A stretch of DNA of 64,000 nt from Centroberyx gerrardi (lineage: Eukaryota; Chordata; Actinopteri; Beryciformes; Berycidae). Positions 48,728 through 63,200 of this stretch are shown here, piece by piece. The translations under genes were made by a program, and so were the position numbers. The notes under the pieces are model-generated. The model was not told the origin of the DNA. It ran no database searches and was given only the letters and a program-made list of their open reading frames with translations. Each line of letters opens with the position of its first letter. The stretch's first letter is position 1. The stretch lies in NCBI RefSeq assembly GCF_048128805.1, contig NC_136005.1, positions 19,308,260 to 19,372,259 on the forward strand. The letters run 5' to 3'.

Positions 48728-50328
48728 AGCGTTACAGCTCACTGTTTCTTCATATGTCACAAAGATTCAGAATCTGTGACCTGAAACAGCCTGAGGAGAG
48801 CGACTTCACAGGCAGTTTCCTCGGGGACTAATGTGTTTTTGGAGCGGCGACCATCTTTTTCCCTGTTTAATGAGCTCAGTCATAAATAAATGCATGGCCT
48901 TAATTAGCCTGCGTGTGGTGGGGGCAATGGAATTAGCGTGGAGCTGGGATGGAGGCTCCATGCCCGAGTTCTTCTGGAGATGGTGATCCGGGCGTGGGGA
49001 GGTGGCCTTTGAGCAGATGCTCTCCTCGCTCTCTGCTGGTTGAGGCTTCTCTGTCTCCCTCCTGTCACCTAAATCTATTAAGCTGCTTCTCGCTGAGCTC
49101 TCCCTGCCTGGTTTAGGGGTTTAGATCGGACAGTGAGCCAAACAAGAATTAGTTTTTAAAGGTGATTATGTGAGGACAATAAAATTCAGCTTCAACTTAT
49201 GGAGAACACCTGAAGTTCGATTCAGAATGGCGGTTTTTACACAGTAAGAGCCGTTTCTTGTACAATAGTCAGACTTTATTTAAGCAAACTCAATGGGCTT
49301 TCCAGTAAAAGCAAAACAGTAACAGACATTTCTTACATTGTGGGGAAAGAAGCTGAACTGGCATCTGAATTGACAAACAGCATCATTGTTAGCATTCCGC
49401 ATTAAAACATGGACACAAGCTAGCATGTTATTGCTATGCTGTTATGCTACTGGCAGGCAATACCCATTGCTTTCAACAAGGAATGCTAACAATGCTATTA
49501 GACCAGCCATTTTTAAGGTACCTGAAGGACAAACATTGCAACTATTTCCCCTCAATGTGACAAGCATCTTCTCAAGAGAAATACAGTAACAGACTAAAAT
49601 TAAAGATTAGTTCAAAAGGGCATACCAGTTTCCAATAGTCAGCTCATCATGGTTGCCTTTTAGCTTATGCAAACACCAACTGGCAGTTCATGAGTGCTTG
49701 AGTATCGGGTTGTGCTAACATCGTGGCTCCCACTGTCTGCAAGACGGTTCAAAGGTGAATCTAAGCTCCATCTAAAACACCAAGAGTCAAGAGTCTTCAG
49801 TTTGTGTGTGTGCCTTGCAATTCCATCACAGCAAAACTTTTGTCATCAATTGTTTACAGCATTTCCACCCGGGTTTGTTTACAGCATGCATTGCACAGGA
49901 CTGACCACATATCAGTGTCTTTGGAGCTTTTTTTGGGCCTGTCAGAATGATACATACCTCAGACTGATTTAACATTTGGTGTCTGGGGTGTGCGTTAAAT
50001 ATATTTTGGTAAACACTGGGAATTGTCTAAGTCAGATTCAATTCAAAATTTCTGCTGAGGCAAATGTCTGTACTTCAGTTGCCAGGGGCAGATAGAAAGT
50101 CATTGCAAGCCTTTGGAGATGGGCAAAAAAAATCATTATTGCCTCTACTACCCATTTAGACTGGGTTTTCAACATAAAACCTCTCAGCAAAATATAGTGG
50201 ACAGCCTTCTGTACTATTACATGCAACCATTCATTCATTCTACTTTATGAAAAAGTCTATGGTCTCGGGGTGAGAAATGGACTCTTGAATGTGAAATATT
50301 TATTGTTTTTTTTGTGTAGCTACTACTC

Positions 50329-50346
50329 AAAAAAAAAAAAAAAAAA
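50329..50346. repeat. Poly-A run (18 A)
   Basis: A homopolymer; no SINE or LINE body was recognised upstream. Confidence 0.9.
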
Positions 50347-51802
50347 GATCAAGTGAGCTGCTGTTGTGAGAGACAGGACCATTTACAGTACCCAGGTGGT
50401 GACAGAAACATTACTAAAGTGGGTGAACGCCTGGTAGGGACGTGGTGACTAATTCCGATCTCGTATTGCGTTCTAAGTTACAGTGCGACTACGAGACGGC
50501 CGGGGGCTCCTCCCCCCCGGTGCTGGCCATGACCCAAGCACAGACACTCTGATGACTAACTAGCCTCAATCTGATGAAAGCAGAGAGGGGCCTATCATCT
50601 CTCTTGACCAGCGCATCCGTTGTCCTGGACATTGCTGCTCTCCACCATGTAAACAATTCTAGCTGGCTGCACACTTTACCGTCTCACAACAAATCAACGT
50701 TTGTCCAAAACAATTTGTGGAGAGTGGTCCTAGATGAGGATTGTAAAAATACATTAGGAACAGACATTAGTAATATTGCTGCTGCCATTGGGGCCATATG
50801 TGTGGCAGACCACTGAGGTCACCTGACACTGAAGGTCACCTTTTTCAGTTCAAATTATTAAGTGCTTCCCCTCTAATCAGATGAGACGTCCCACATACTG
50901 CCCATGCACATAGCAACCAGTTTATTTATAGGCTCCAAACTGAAATGACCAGTTGGTTTAATTTAATAGTGAGCAATAGGATTATACATGGAAACAAATT
51001 ACCTAAGTGGGGGTACTCGGTACCAAAATCTTTTAACAATGATGGAAACCACGGACATGATGTCTCCCAGTATTATTTCATTATTGGGTTTAGCCTCTGC
51101 ATCTGTCAGCTAGGCCTGGCTTCTGGATGGGCCCAGCTTGTGTCCAGACTGATGCACAGCTGCTAGCAGCTCACATAGACCCACACCCTGCCATCCCACA
51201 CTCTGGGGTCAAGAAGGGGAAGGGCAGCATCCTCACCCCACCAACAACTACAGACTAAGGCCTATTACCCAATTACAATTCAATTTCATACCCTGGCCTG
51301 GTCAAAAGAGACAAGCCAGACATAAAGGTATCACATGTTTTATATATATCAGGAGATATTACATCCAGAGGCAGGATGTTTGTCTAACCAATAGTTACTT
51401 TATCTCCAAACAGTGATGCATCTGCCACATACTCCAGATAGGGAAGAGGACAGGGATTGTGATGCTCAACCTCTTTAAACCCAAGTAAGCGAAGGCATCA
51501 TTTAATCTGATGGAGTACAAGGGGCTCACATCAGCATGCGAGCTAAAACTAGTGGAAAGCTTAAAGATGTTGTAGTAAACCATTTCTCCTCTAAAAGAGT
51601 TGTGCTGGTGACAAGATTTTTTTATTATCAAGGAATGCAATTAGACTTCAGCCTTAATATCTCAGAGGCTGTCACATTCCCAAACTACTCTGCTATGCTT
51701 GCCAACTGCAATCAGAAATAACTCTGTCCCTTCAACTTAATGAAAAACAAGTACTTGGCTATAAACTTGTAGTCATCCTCTATCCAATCACATTGTCTTG
51801 AG

Positions 51803-52100
51803 TAATTAAAATGATTAGCTTAATTAGCTTAATTAACTAAATTTGACTACAGGACATGGCCATATGGTGAAGAAAAACAAAGATGGGAGCTAATTAAAGT
51901 TAAAATAATGCAGGTTTTAATTAACTCAACCCTTAGGCATCAACATTTTCAAATTTATCCAAGCTGATAATTAAAAAGTCCTCTTGCCCAAGCAACATTT
52001 CTTCTCTGAGCTAATTAAATCTGGAAATAAATTAGCAACATGACGCTCCAAATATTAATTCCTGCTAGAAGATGACTTCACTTTCTAATGAAATTAATTA
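51803..52100. promoter_or_regulatory. Candidate enhancer: dense TAATTA (homeodomain core) cluster
   Basis: The palindrome TAATTA occurs eight times in 298 bp, starting at 51803, 51821, 51830, 51891, 51918, 51968, 52012 and 52095. A base composition of about 60% AT would give roughly 0.2. TAATTA is the core bound by many homeodomain proteins, including LIM-homeodomain factors. Function is inferred from motif density only. Confidence 0.35.
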
Positions 52101-55100
52101 GCTGCACTGGACCCTCAATCAGATGCCAGGCGCTGTCCGTGAGCATAGACCTCATGTAATCTAGCGCCGGGCTAAGGGCCCTAGGGCAGAAATTTACAAT
52201 TGTAATGAACACTCTTTAACTGTGTGCCTCTCTTAATATACCAAATGAACATGTAGATCTATTTATGCCAAGGGCTTCCTCATTTATAAAGGAGTGGTAA
52301 GACCAGCTAGTTAAAACTTTCTTTTTTCTGAAAGAATGTGTAGTGCAAGAGCACATAACCACATAGCTGCCAAAAGCAATGCCAAGACCAGCTTCAGCAG
52401 CGTGTAAGGTTCCACAGGCTGTGCCTGTATATGTGCCAGCCTATTACAGAAGACCCTCATGAATTCACCCCCCTACACTCTCTTGGCAGCTTGAGGGGAT
52501 GACACTGTGGTGGGGGAAAATGCAGTAAAATGTATCTGTATGCATTTTCAAAGTACATCCTGATTGTCCCTATTGCCAGTGCATCTAATTTATATACTGG
52601 GGCAGTGCTGTAAAACAAACTTCATTATCAACCATTATGGGTCTGTTTAAACAAGGGCCTGCATTTGTCTGAGATACACTGTGTCTGAGGCAGTTTGAAA
52701 ATCAGCAGTGACATGATTGTACCACAATGTAAGTACTTTTACATATGTTTTATGACATCTTAAAATGTAGCACTGGCCATAAAATAAACAGTGGATCAGT
52801 GGAAAAGCAGCTCACAACATTTGTTTTCTATACCAACTGATTTTAGGATTACGGTTAGGAAAATACAATTAAGATGAAATTTTAATGGGTAAATTAATTG
52901 GGTAAAGATTAAATAATTCAAGTTAAATCCAACAGTTCCAGTGTGCAATGCCATTGCAAATAGTGAGGTGGTGTTTATGACACTTCTAGTGGTAAAAAAT
53001 ATTACCTATACACGTACCACAACTATTGCAGTGAAATAAGTTTTTAGGTGAAAATGTAGCCATATTTAAATCTGCATAGATAAATATACAGTACGTCTCA
53101 TAATCTAGAGATTACAATGCAAACTGAAGCGGATGTCTCATGTTTCTTATCACACCGGAGGAAGAATGTTATTCAAGGCTCTTTTGAATACATTTATCTT
53201 AATAGATGCTGTCATTAATAACATCATGCATAGATATTTGACAGTGAAAAAATTGTACTATGTGGGATGAATGTGTACAATAACAAACCTTGCTGTGTCT
53301 ATTTCTTTGTTAGCACACTGTTTTGTTTTCAATAATGACCTGAATCAGTTCAGTCCAAGTCTCAGCTCAATGACATCCATCAGTATGATGCAGTTTCTGT
53401 TGTAGGAGAGAATTCATTCATTCAGAGTTAGTCCGCTAACAGCATCGGTAGCCTGACACACAAACAAAGCTCCACAATGTCTACTGTAGGTAGTAACGCT
53501 CTCCAGAGGCTGGACCACTCCTTTCTCAGAAGCTTGTTACAGCCCATTGGGGATGTACAGCATGAAGGGCAAATATTCATTTTGCCATTGTGACAGAAGA
53601 TGCTTTTGCCTTTGTGTAGACCATGTTTTCTAAAAAAAAAAAGAAAAAAAAAAAAGTCTGCAATGTCTTTAAAATTGAGATAATTATGTTTACTGGGCAT
53701 AAAGTGCCTTTCAGTCTGTACAGACAACAAACTATGTAGTAGAAAAAGCTGGTCTTTTGATTTTGTCAGTTTTTCAATAATTAATGCTCTCCTCTGGCAA
53801 TTTTGATCCGATATGTAAATAGTTTCTCATCCCATTATGCGGAGCATTGATGAATATGACAACATTCCAAGAGATGACAGTCCGGCTCACAGAGTTATGG
53901 GCAAATACTACAATACGCTAATGACCCTGGCCTTTAATGTTATCCCATTTCAGACATTAGAGAATTTCAAATTAAAGGTACAGTTGGCTCAAGCGACAAA
54001 GTGGCCCTCATCTATATGGAATACTCACATCAGTCAGGATGCAGCCATGATGCACTAGAGCTGAGCTTAAAGCTAGTTATGGCACACATCAAAGGAACGT
54101 CATCATACCCAACAGCTACCCTTGCCATTTGGATCCCAGTGAATCCGATCTTTTTAGTTACATTTTTCAAGCAATCTCTCTTCTAGCTTCCACACTTAAA
54201 CACCATTAAAATGGAAAATATGTTTTCTGCATCAGCTCAGCCTTCGTTATTTCAGAGACTTGCCCTTGTTATCTTGATCGCAGTAAACAAGCAGCATATA
54301 CTGTTCTGAATTCTTAGTTCTAGTGCAGTTGTCTGATGAAGCGGTCAAGAATGTAGACACAATTAGTGCTACAAAGAAATGTCTAGATAGAACAAGGTGG
54401 TGCAATGACCTTTAAGACAAAGGATTATAAACACTGGGATCATAGAAACGCTCTGGCTACTCCGATAAGGGTCTTACTCATTTATTTCATGCTCAGGTGT
54501 TATTAATATGTTATGCTCTGAGGAATAATACATCTCAATGTACTAATCATGCTGCTCTGAGGCCGTGATTCTTCCCTTAGATACTAATATCACAGAAGAA
54601 GGTATAGATTAGAAGTGAGAGATGAGCTAATCGGTCAAATACATATACAGCTTTGTGAAAAAGATTAAGTAATTTATGGTGATGAATTTTAAAAAATAGC
54701 ATGATTGAACCTTTCTGGCTTCAGTTTTTCTTTATTTGATGTTCAGGCGGAGAAAATCAGGTTAATGGGAGAAATGCCATTACACTCCTAACTATCCTGC
54801 CATGGATTATACAGGGATTCTGCATTGTTTTTCGACACAGATTCTCTTTAAACCAGTTCAACAGAACGTGATTGGGATTACGTTTAAAAGGCCATTTACA
54901 ATGGCTTTCAGGAACCATGTGTAAGACCTGGTTGAACGTTTCTAAATGATGTACTGGGCGATGGAGAAACTAGACCAATCTCGCTCACTGACCCTAAAAA
55001 TATGCTTTATGCTTTAATAACCCTCGACAGCGTACAGAAGTCATTTCTAGACCTTTTTGCAAATGTACCTGCAGAAAAACAAGCTGATTTTGAACAATAG

Positions 55101-55904
55101 TATATCAAGATTCCCTTAAATGAGTCTTAACATGTCTCCAACTGCACCTTTTGTGACCTACCTTAGACATGAAAGGTTAATCCATGACAGGGTTAAAATC
55201 CTATCTGGCCTTTCTTGTCACATAACATCCCAATTACTTTAACAATCTCACTGTGAATGGGGGAGAGAGAACGAAAGAGATGGGAGAGAAGAAAAATACA
55301 ATAGATAAAAGTCTGTCTCAAAGTAAAAGATAAGTTCTTATCTAAATCTAATGACTCCACAGCCTTAATTTGTCAGACCTGGCTTGCCTGGAAGGGAAAA
55401 AAAGAGAGTTTCTTGTACACAGTGTTAATAAGGGACATCTCTCATGTCTCGGTGTCTGGAAGCAGAGGAGAAAGGATCATCCTTGGAACATTCAGTGGCA
55501 ACAGCGAGATGTGTTTCATTCTGTGGACGTAGTTTGTTATTTCTGCTAACAGTTGCTAATTAGCACCTTATCACCCTCCAAGTAGCTCCATACTGCAGAG
55601 ACGCCAAGCGCAGGGTATTTATAACCCAACTTCACTGACTGAAGAGATAAACAGCTCTGTGTGGCCACTGGCCAGATCAAAAAAAATCTCTGTTTTACTG
55701 TTTAGACTATTTAGCTGTATTATTAACATTTGAGAATCATAAGGAAAACTCCCCTTTTGAATGATTAGACTGGAATATCAAATCAATTCCATAGAAACTC
55801 CCTACTCCAAAGAACATTTAATTTATTACACTTACATTACAGTTAACTTAACTTCAATTTGTATTAATATGTGACTATCCAAGGCCATATTACACCAGCA
55901 TAAC

Positions 55905-56064
55905 CTATGCCACTTGGATGATGTTTTTATCCAACAACTCCTATGTTAGTACACTGCTAGTACTATGAGTCTATTCATCTTTAGCATGGATGGATGCAGT
56001 TTGAATCAAACCACTAACCCTGGCTGTCAGTGCCATGCTCTACCAACTGAGCTACACAGGACCA
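55905..56064 (-). mobile_element. Degraded tRNA-derived SINE
   Basis: On the - strand a clear A box (TGTAGCTCAGTTGGTAGAGC, complement of about 56037-56056) is followed by GGCACTGACAGCCAGGGTTA and a decayed B box (GGTTTGATTCAAAC). Further on, TTGGATAAAAACATCATCC resembles the conserved GGATAAAAGCGTCTGCTAA tail of fish SINEs. The insert is old; no target-site duplication was identified. Confidence 0.65.
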
Positions 56065-57094
56065 GATTGACATAAACGACATAAAACATGCCTCTCTAGC
56101 TGCAATTTCTTTGATTAGACAAAGAAAGTAGAATGTGAGCATTGTGTGAAAGCAAATCTCAATAGATTAATTTGAAGTGCTCACTGAATTGTGATTCCTT
56201 TTAATTAATGATAGAATTAACTGCTTTGTTAATGCATTCCTAGAGGAAATGAGCTGCTGGCAAATTCGGCAGCGAACAAAAGGAGGACACATCTCTCTTG
56301 ACATTTATACAAGTCTAACTTTGCCAGTGTCAGGGTGCAATGGCTCATGTTGGATGAAATTTGTCTTGGAAGAACATTTTGTTGCACTGTTAGAACAAAG
56401 TGATTTGAAACAGCGATTGTGTTTGAAATCAATAAAGGTGGTACAATCAAGCTGAAAATTGGTGTTTTCATTCGAGCTGAAGGTGAACCACAAGGGTGTC
56501 ATTACACTACATATGATTTTAAAACTCCATGCAAGTTTTTTGAAAATCTCTACAGTACATATGTCCAACTATCAAATATTTAACAGAAACACCCACAACA
56601 CTGCCAATGTGCTACATACTGACTCTTTATAATCAAGTAACAACTACTGCCAACTTCCCTACCGCTATCAGTGCTTTCCTCCATTTTCATTCTGGTTGTT
56701 GTTGTAAAATATCAGGTGCCAATATACTTTGAAACCCCGCCTCTTCTTCCTTGTGATTGGTCAGCTCACAAAAAAGCAGCCCATGTCATGAGCACTCCTC
56801 TAAAAAGCTGAACTGTTCTCAACTTTAGAAAGAAAGAGTTCAGCTCTGTCTAAAGACGCCAGGCAGAGTGCCTTTCCAAAGCAGCTGCTGTCTGCCCACT
56901 CCCCATTGACTTTAATGTAAAAAGCGACTGGCAATTTGAAAAAAAAAAAAGGACTTGTGTGAATGCACCCTAATGCCCCTACTGATCCAACTTTCTTTTT
57001 CAAGGGGGTCACATGTACAAACGGCACTTTTGCTGTACACAAACAGATCTACTGTGCATATAATACATCTGATGCTGAGTTTCACCAATTCTGT

Positions 57095-57205
57095 CGCAGT
57101 GTGTTGACAGGGTTTGGCCTCAGGTTGAAAGGCTGTGTGTTCAATCCCCAGCCAAGTGCCACCGCCGTGCCAAACCTCTGTTCACCACTCAGCACAACAC
57201 TGGCC
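57095..57205 (+). mobile_element. Possible tRNA-derived SINE fragment
   Basis: A B-box-like GTGTTCAATCCCCAGCC at about 57137 follows GGCCTCAGGTTGAAAGGCTG, the arrangement seen in tRNA-derived SINEs. The A box is decayed. Boundaries are approximate. Confidence 0.4.
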
Positions 57206-60200
57206 TAGTGGCAAATGTCTTCTACTGGTTTCCTGAGTGGGGATGTAGTAAATACACAGTAACACTATACGTACATTACATAGACATTTAAGAAAGAAGA
57301 CTGTCTCCACTTTTATAGATGAGAATTCTGAATCTCTGAAAGGTGTTTCAAAGCACTGAAGTTGTTTAAGAAAATGGCAATCATATTTCAAAACACAAGA
57401 TATTGCAAGGGCTTGCAATTTTGACCAATATCTTCTCTTTTACTGCAGAAAAAACGTTAAATTTACAAAATCATAAGAATCACAATATTCAGAAAGCATG
57501 GATAGGTCATTGAAGTAACTATTTATTAGAAAACTTGAAAACAAGCATATCATTACAGCATTGTGCTTTTTTGACAATGAATTCAGTTGTACAAGTAAAC
57601 ACAGAGAACATCACAAATTGCCTTTCAGAAAGGCCCCCTAAAAAGTGCAGGAATTTTTCACAGAACAACTCATCAAAAATCTTGACGGACTCAATACTGC
57701 ATCAGTGTAACACTTAGCGACGGGAGTATCAGTACACTCTGTGCTCTCTGTCAACGCCATCAATGTATGTGTTTTGACTGGATTTTGTGTTTCAGCGTTT
57801 TCTTTTGACAGTGTACTTAGAGATGATTTTGTGCTCAGGCAAGACATCTGGACAGAAAATCATTGAGATTTCAGGAATAGTCATATTGGAAGGGGAATTA
57901 AGTGAGTCTTACAGGCTGCATCCCTGCAGCGGCTTTTAACACATAACTTACTCTCCGTCCACGCCTATGCTCAATATAAATCCATCAAAGCCATGAGGAA
58001 AATAAGTCTGTGCGAACCTGAAAAGAACAATGTGCCATATCTTTACATCCAGTCATGTTTTCCGTTTAATGAACTCCTATTTGGAAAGGTAAAAGTTCAA
58101 ATCTGCAGTCTTGTGTTCGTAAGAACATATCTTGAAGACCTTGCATGTATATTCAGAGGACAGTAGCGTGTTCATCATTCCTGTGTCACTGAATATAACA
58201 TGATAGCACATTGGGAACACATATTTCCTATCTCCTGTGCTTTCTTAAAAGGGCAGGTAAGCCCTGATGCTCAAAATTAAAATGACATTTAACTACAATC
58301 CTTCAGATGAATTGATATGTTCATATCGCCCACTATGAGATTTAGCTTCAGCTTCTTAAGTGAGGAAAACCCTTAAGCCTTCTCCCCGGCGCCTGTTGGG
58401 CCAAGATTTCAGGTTTCACAATATCAAAGATGGTTCACTTTCACCTATCAGGCGAGGAGGAGCACACGGGAAAGCACGTGTTTAGGCAAATGTCACCTTG
58501 TGTGGAAAATGCTACCCCCACCAACCCTCCAAAAAACAAACAACAACTGCATATTCTATTCAAGAATAGGGCAATGGGGCATCCATACGAGCATAATATC
58601 ACAGAGTAGGCGATTCCCTGCACAGGCCTGTCGAGCATGATGTACGTAGTGGACCGGTATCTTCCCCACCAGAGCTCAGATTGTTTTGATATTTTTATTA
58701 ACATGTCCTCAATCATAAATCACCCCGGGAACTGAGGCCGATCCCTCCTTTCTGTGCAGTATCAGATTACAGGTAGAAGACAAAGTTATCGGACACCTTG
58801 CCACGTGTCTTGTGTTTAAGCTACAACACTGCTCCCCGTATCCAGGCATAAAAAAAAAAAAAAAGTAACACAAATTCAGTTTACATTCAAACGTAACAAT
58901 GGAGCGGAATACAATATACATACTATTATGCAAATGTTTTTTTCCCATATAGTCTCGTCTGCGATTCAGAAGCAACCTTCTATCCCTCATCTGTTTTTAT
59001 CAAAGCTGGAGACAAAAGCAGTTGGGACAGGCAGTAAGCACTTCTTGCAATGTCAGGATTTGATGTCATATCGCTTTAAATAACCTCCGAGGACATCATT
59101 TTCTGTTACTGTGCATCTTGTGATGTTATCTTCACAAAAGGGACATATTAATGCATTGTTTAAGCACAATACTGTGTCCATTTACATCACAATAAGACTA
59201 CACACTCTTTTTTTTTTTGACTTCTCAGCAAGCCGACCTCTCAGCGCCACAAACTCGGGCCGAGCAGCCAAGCCGTTCTGCAGCCACACACATTTTCATG
59301 TCATACTAACTTGCCAGTGTGCGCAAAACTGTCACACTCTCTTAAAGGCTCTGGATGCTATGTGTAATTCCTTTAACACAAGGCCATGCAGATATCCTTA
59401 TCATTGTTGTAATGGCCTGCGCATGCCACCCTGCATCCTGGGAGCTTACACAAGGCAGCTGGTAATTCCTTTAATTTATTCAACTCAAACAGTGGGGAAT
59501 CAGACAGTACTGCACTTTTGTTCTTGTGTTTATGGCTGGGATACATGGCTGGGCACTCAGCAGCCTTTGTCCTTCAGAAGTGATCTCATGGTCATGTGTG
59601 ATTCTATCACAGGTCAGGAAAAAAATCATTCATGACTTCCTATCTATAGCTACTGGCTCTCCTTTCATGTAGATAAGAACAAATATCTGAACACATGGTG
59701 AAAAAGAAACTCTTGATTAGTGCACTCAAGGGTTAGGAGTCACTTTAAAGTTCAAGCTCCTGATCTTTTACATAGGATATGTTATAGAATTGCCACATGG
59801 CAATCAATCAACATCTACAGAGACTGGCTAATATTTTTTTCCCCACTTTTAAATATGACCCCGCTTGAGAAGCATTGTTTTTGCTCCCATCAGAATAGAG
59901 ATTGCCTTTGTTTATTTAATATGTAAACACCATCTGTATTTTGTTTAATCCCCCTCAACAGGTAGCCAACTCTAAAGCAGATCCCATGTCACTCACAACC
60001 TAGGACATTTGGCACTGTGGCTCGCTGATTCAAAGCTGTGTTGGGGCTTCAAAGCAAATATCTTGTTCACGTGTGGTTTGAGCGCTGTGGGTGTATTCAC
60101 CTGGATCACAGTCAGCAGAGAGAATGAGCTTTATCTCTCCTGATGGATCTGGCCGTTCATAATGGGGTGGACTCATCTAATGAGCTCTGATTAAACAGAG

Positions 60201-63200
60201 ACCTTGGCTTCAATTCAATCTATCATGAGTATATAGCATGAATAACTTTGGATAGAGTTTTTTAAGTATTGTGATCAAAGCAAAACCCACACCATCTTAA
60301 TTAGGAGCTGGTGTGATATTTTTTTTTCCACCAATATGGCATTTGCATTTTATAGATACAGTATTTCTAATTATCAGTTTGTGACAGATGAAACATTTTA
60401 AGCCGATACACTTATTTGACTGTAACAAATAGCAATGTCATTTAGTGTTGTGCTCATCACTAATGCCACCATAACATGACATCATTTAGTTTATATTAAA
60501 CTGCCAATGATAGATTTGTTATTTCTGCCTGAAAGGCCATCTCACCCTGCTTTTCATATCTTCAAAGAGAATGAAAAATAACCAAGTGGGCTGGTTGCAC
60601 AGATACAGATTATGCCTAGTCCTGGGCTAAAATGGCTTTTTAAGATGGACAAACTCAAATCGGCTTCCACAGACATTTCTTTGAATAGGCCTATATTTAG
60701 CCTCATCTGAATTTAACTATATAGAGCTCAAACTCAACCTCCATGGAGGCAGGTTTGCCTCACATTAATATTGGCAACAATAATCACTTAACAAGCAGGC
60801 CAGAGTGTAGATATGGGTTACTGCAGAGATTGGATGATGAGTTTGACTGAGGAAGAGGAGGATAGAGAAAACAGTCTTTCTCATGTCATACACTGTTACC
60901 TTATGTTATCCTCTAGCTATAATGTTTTATCTAGCATCAGCTTCTTTGACCCACTGATGAACACTAAAAACACTGAGAGAACATTATGGTTGCATCTCGC
61001 AATGACTAGAAGAAAACTTCTAAAAGAAAACAAACGGAAAGCATATGACAGAAGAAGGCAAGCTGCTTGCTGGAATCCAGAGAAGCATTTGTCTTGTAGG
61101 ACAGCCTCCTAACCTTTTGGTCTGCCATTTGCACTGATGCCCTGTCGGTGGGTATAGATGTAAGAGTGCCCACAGGAGGGGTGCCCTCCCCATGTGCCCA
61201 CCTGCCTCTCCTACCACAGTCTGCTGTACCATGTGGAGCCCCAGATGTAGCCGGCAGAATAATCCACACTCATACACTCATGAAAGTGTCCATCTGGCCC
61301 CACACGCGCACATTAAGCCCTGGAACCATACAGGCATGGGGACACTGGGCAGCCTCTCTGCAGTCCTGTTGTTGTGGCATTTACCAGATTCAGCAGTGTG
61401 AGATACGGAGGATGGCTGTGCTTCTATTTTACTGTCCCCTCCTCTCGGCCCATAGAAGGGTCTGTGCTAAGGTGGCGCACAGCTGAGAATCACTTGGCTG
61501 TGACCGAGAGGTGAAACAGAGAGGGACTGAGCAGGATAAGCTTGCAGAGCTGATTCCTAGCAAAGCAGAGCGGAGTGAGCAGGATCTTTTTACATTAGCT
61601 GTGCCTCAGGCACATGCAGATAACAATGAGGCTCTTGCCTGGCAGGAGAGGCACCAACATTACAGCCCTGCATCACAGCTGACAATGTTTATCCAATCAA
61701 AATAAAAGGCCATTTTTATTTCATGGTTTTCCTATGAAGATCTGGATAATATCGCATTCATTTTCCTTCACCTGAATGCAGTTACATCAGCTTAAAGTCA
61801 CTCAATCTGATAAACAGATAGTGGCCCGCCTCATTTTTATTCATTTTCATATCTAACAAGTTTTTTGACAACATAATGGATAAAAAAAATGGTTCAATAT
61901 AATAGCATTCAACAGTTGGATATAATAGTGAGGCTATTTTTATGACTTTTTTCTATCTGTATGATAATTGTTTATTTTTTAAGAGCTTGTGTCTTACTGG
62001 GAAGCTTTAGTCCCATTTCCGAAGCAGCAGTGGGACAGACACTGCTCTCACCCCCGTCCTCGTCACCACTTCACAGGCTATTCAATTAGCAGAAGAAGCA
62101 TGGGAGATGGAGCCATAATGGAGCTGATGTGATGCACAAGGACAGGTGACACTAATCAGAGCGGCGCCCCATTATCTCTGTGTGGGCATCATTAAGGAAA
62201 GAGCGCGATTTTCAGGGTTTTTTCCCCCTCCGAGCCTGAACTCAGTCATGCAAGCTGCGCGCATTCTCTTCCTTATCATCAACTTGCAATATGTGAGAGT
62301 ACATCCACTGAATAAAGCAAGAGTGTAAAGATTGAGCATAGTGGAAAACAAGAATATGTGACACCTTGAAAATAGGTTTTAAAGTGTAAGATTTCAAAAG
62401 TGTCACATCAGTTTCTTTGGTGAATCCGCTGATAAACTGATACGATATCTTGAATGGCTGTTAGACACATCTTATACCCAGAGGATTTACTCTCACACTG
62501 TATTCTGTAAACTCCTTCTTTTAGAGTTTTGGAAAAAGCTTAGACATCCACTCTTGACCACATCCACTTTCCTTTCCTCCACTTGACTGAGTGAGACCAC
62601 TGATGAAGCGTGACCTGCCGCCGCTGAAGCAGCCTCAGACCGGTCCCAAAGGCCCAGGCTCATCCTGTCCTCTTTAAAGCCCCTGGCCTGCACCGTGAAG
62701 GAGCTCTGCTCCGCTCGCTGGTAGCGGGAGCTGAGGAAGCTTGATAGACACCTGAGAAAACATCATGAAAAGCAGCGCACATTAGTGAAGGACAGACAGA
62801 GGGGGGAAGACAGAGACTCAAGGTGTGAATGCTTCATCTCAGATATTTCTGTCAAGCAAGTCCAATTAACACTATACACTTTGGCTCATCCAAAATAACT
62901 TTGCTGGTATAATTACATAATCCCGATCTCATTATTAAGTCCTTCTCTTCCCATTAAACGAGCTGTTAGCGTATGTGGGAAATCCTTCTGGGATCCTGGG
63001 TGCTGCTAGTTATTCTTGGCCTCTTGACAAGGTCCAGAAAAGCTTTGTCTCTCAGAATCATTTTTAAGTATGAAATGTTTTGTAATTTATACAGTGTTTA
63101 GAAAATGTTTAAGAATTTATAAAGTCTAAAATTGCAGTTAAAATTCATTTAAGGTATCAGAAACTCACAACAATGGAGCAAAATGATTCATTTATTGTTT

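Noticed and set aside
59111..59635. 174-codon open frame on the + strand, the longest in the window
   Set aside because: No recognisable domain, splice structure or codon pattern. With stop frequency near 3/64, about one such frame is expected by chance in 64 kb read six ways.
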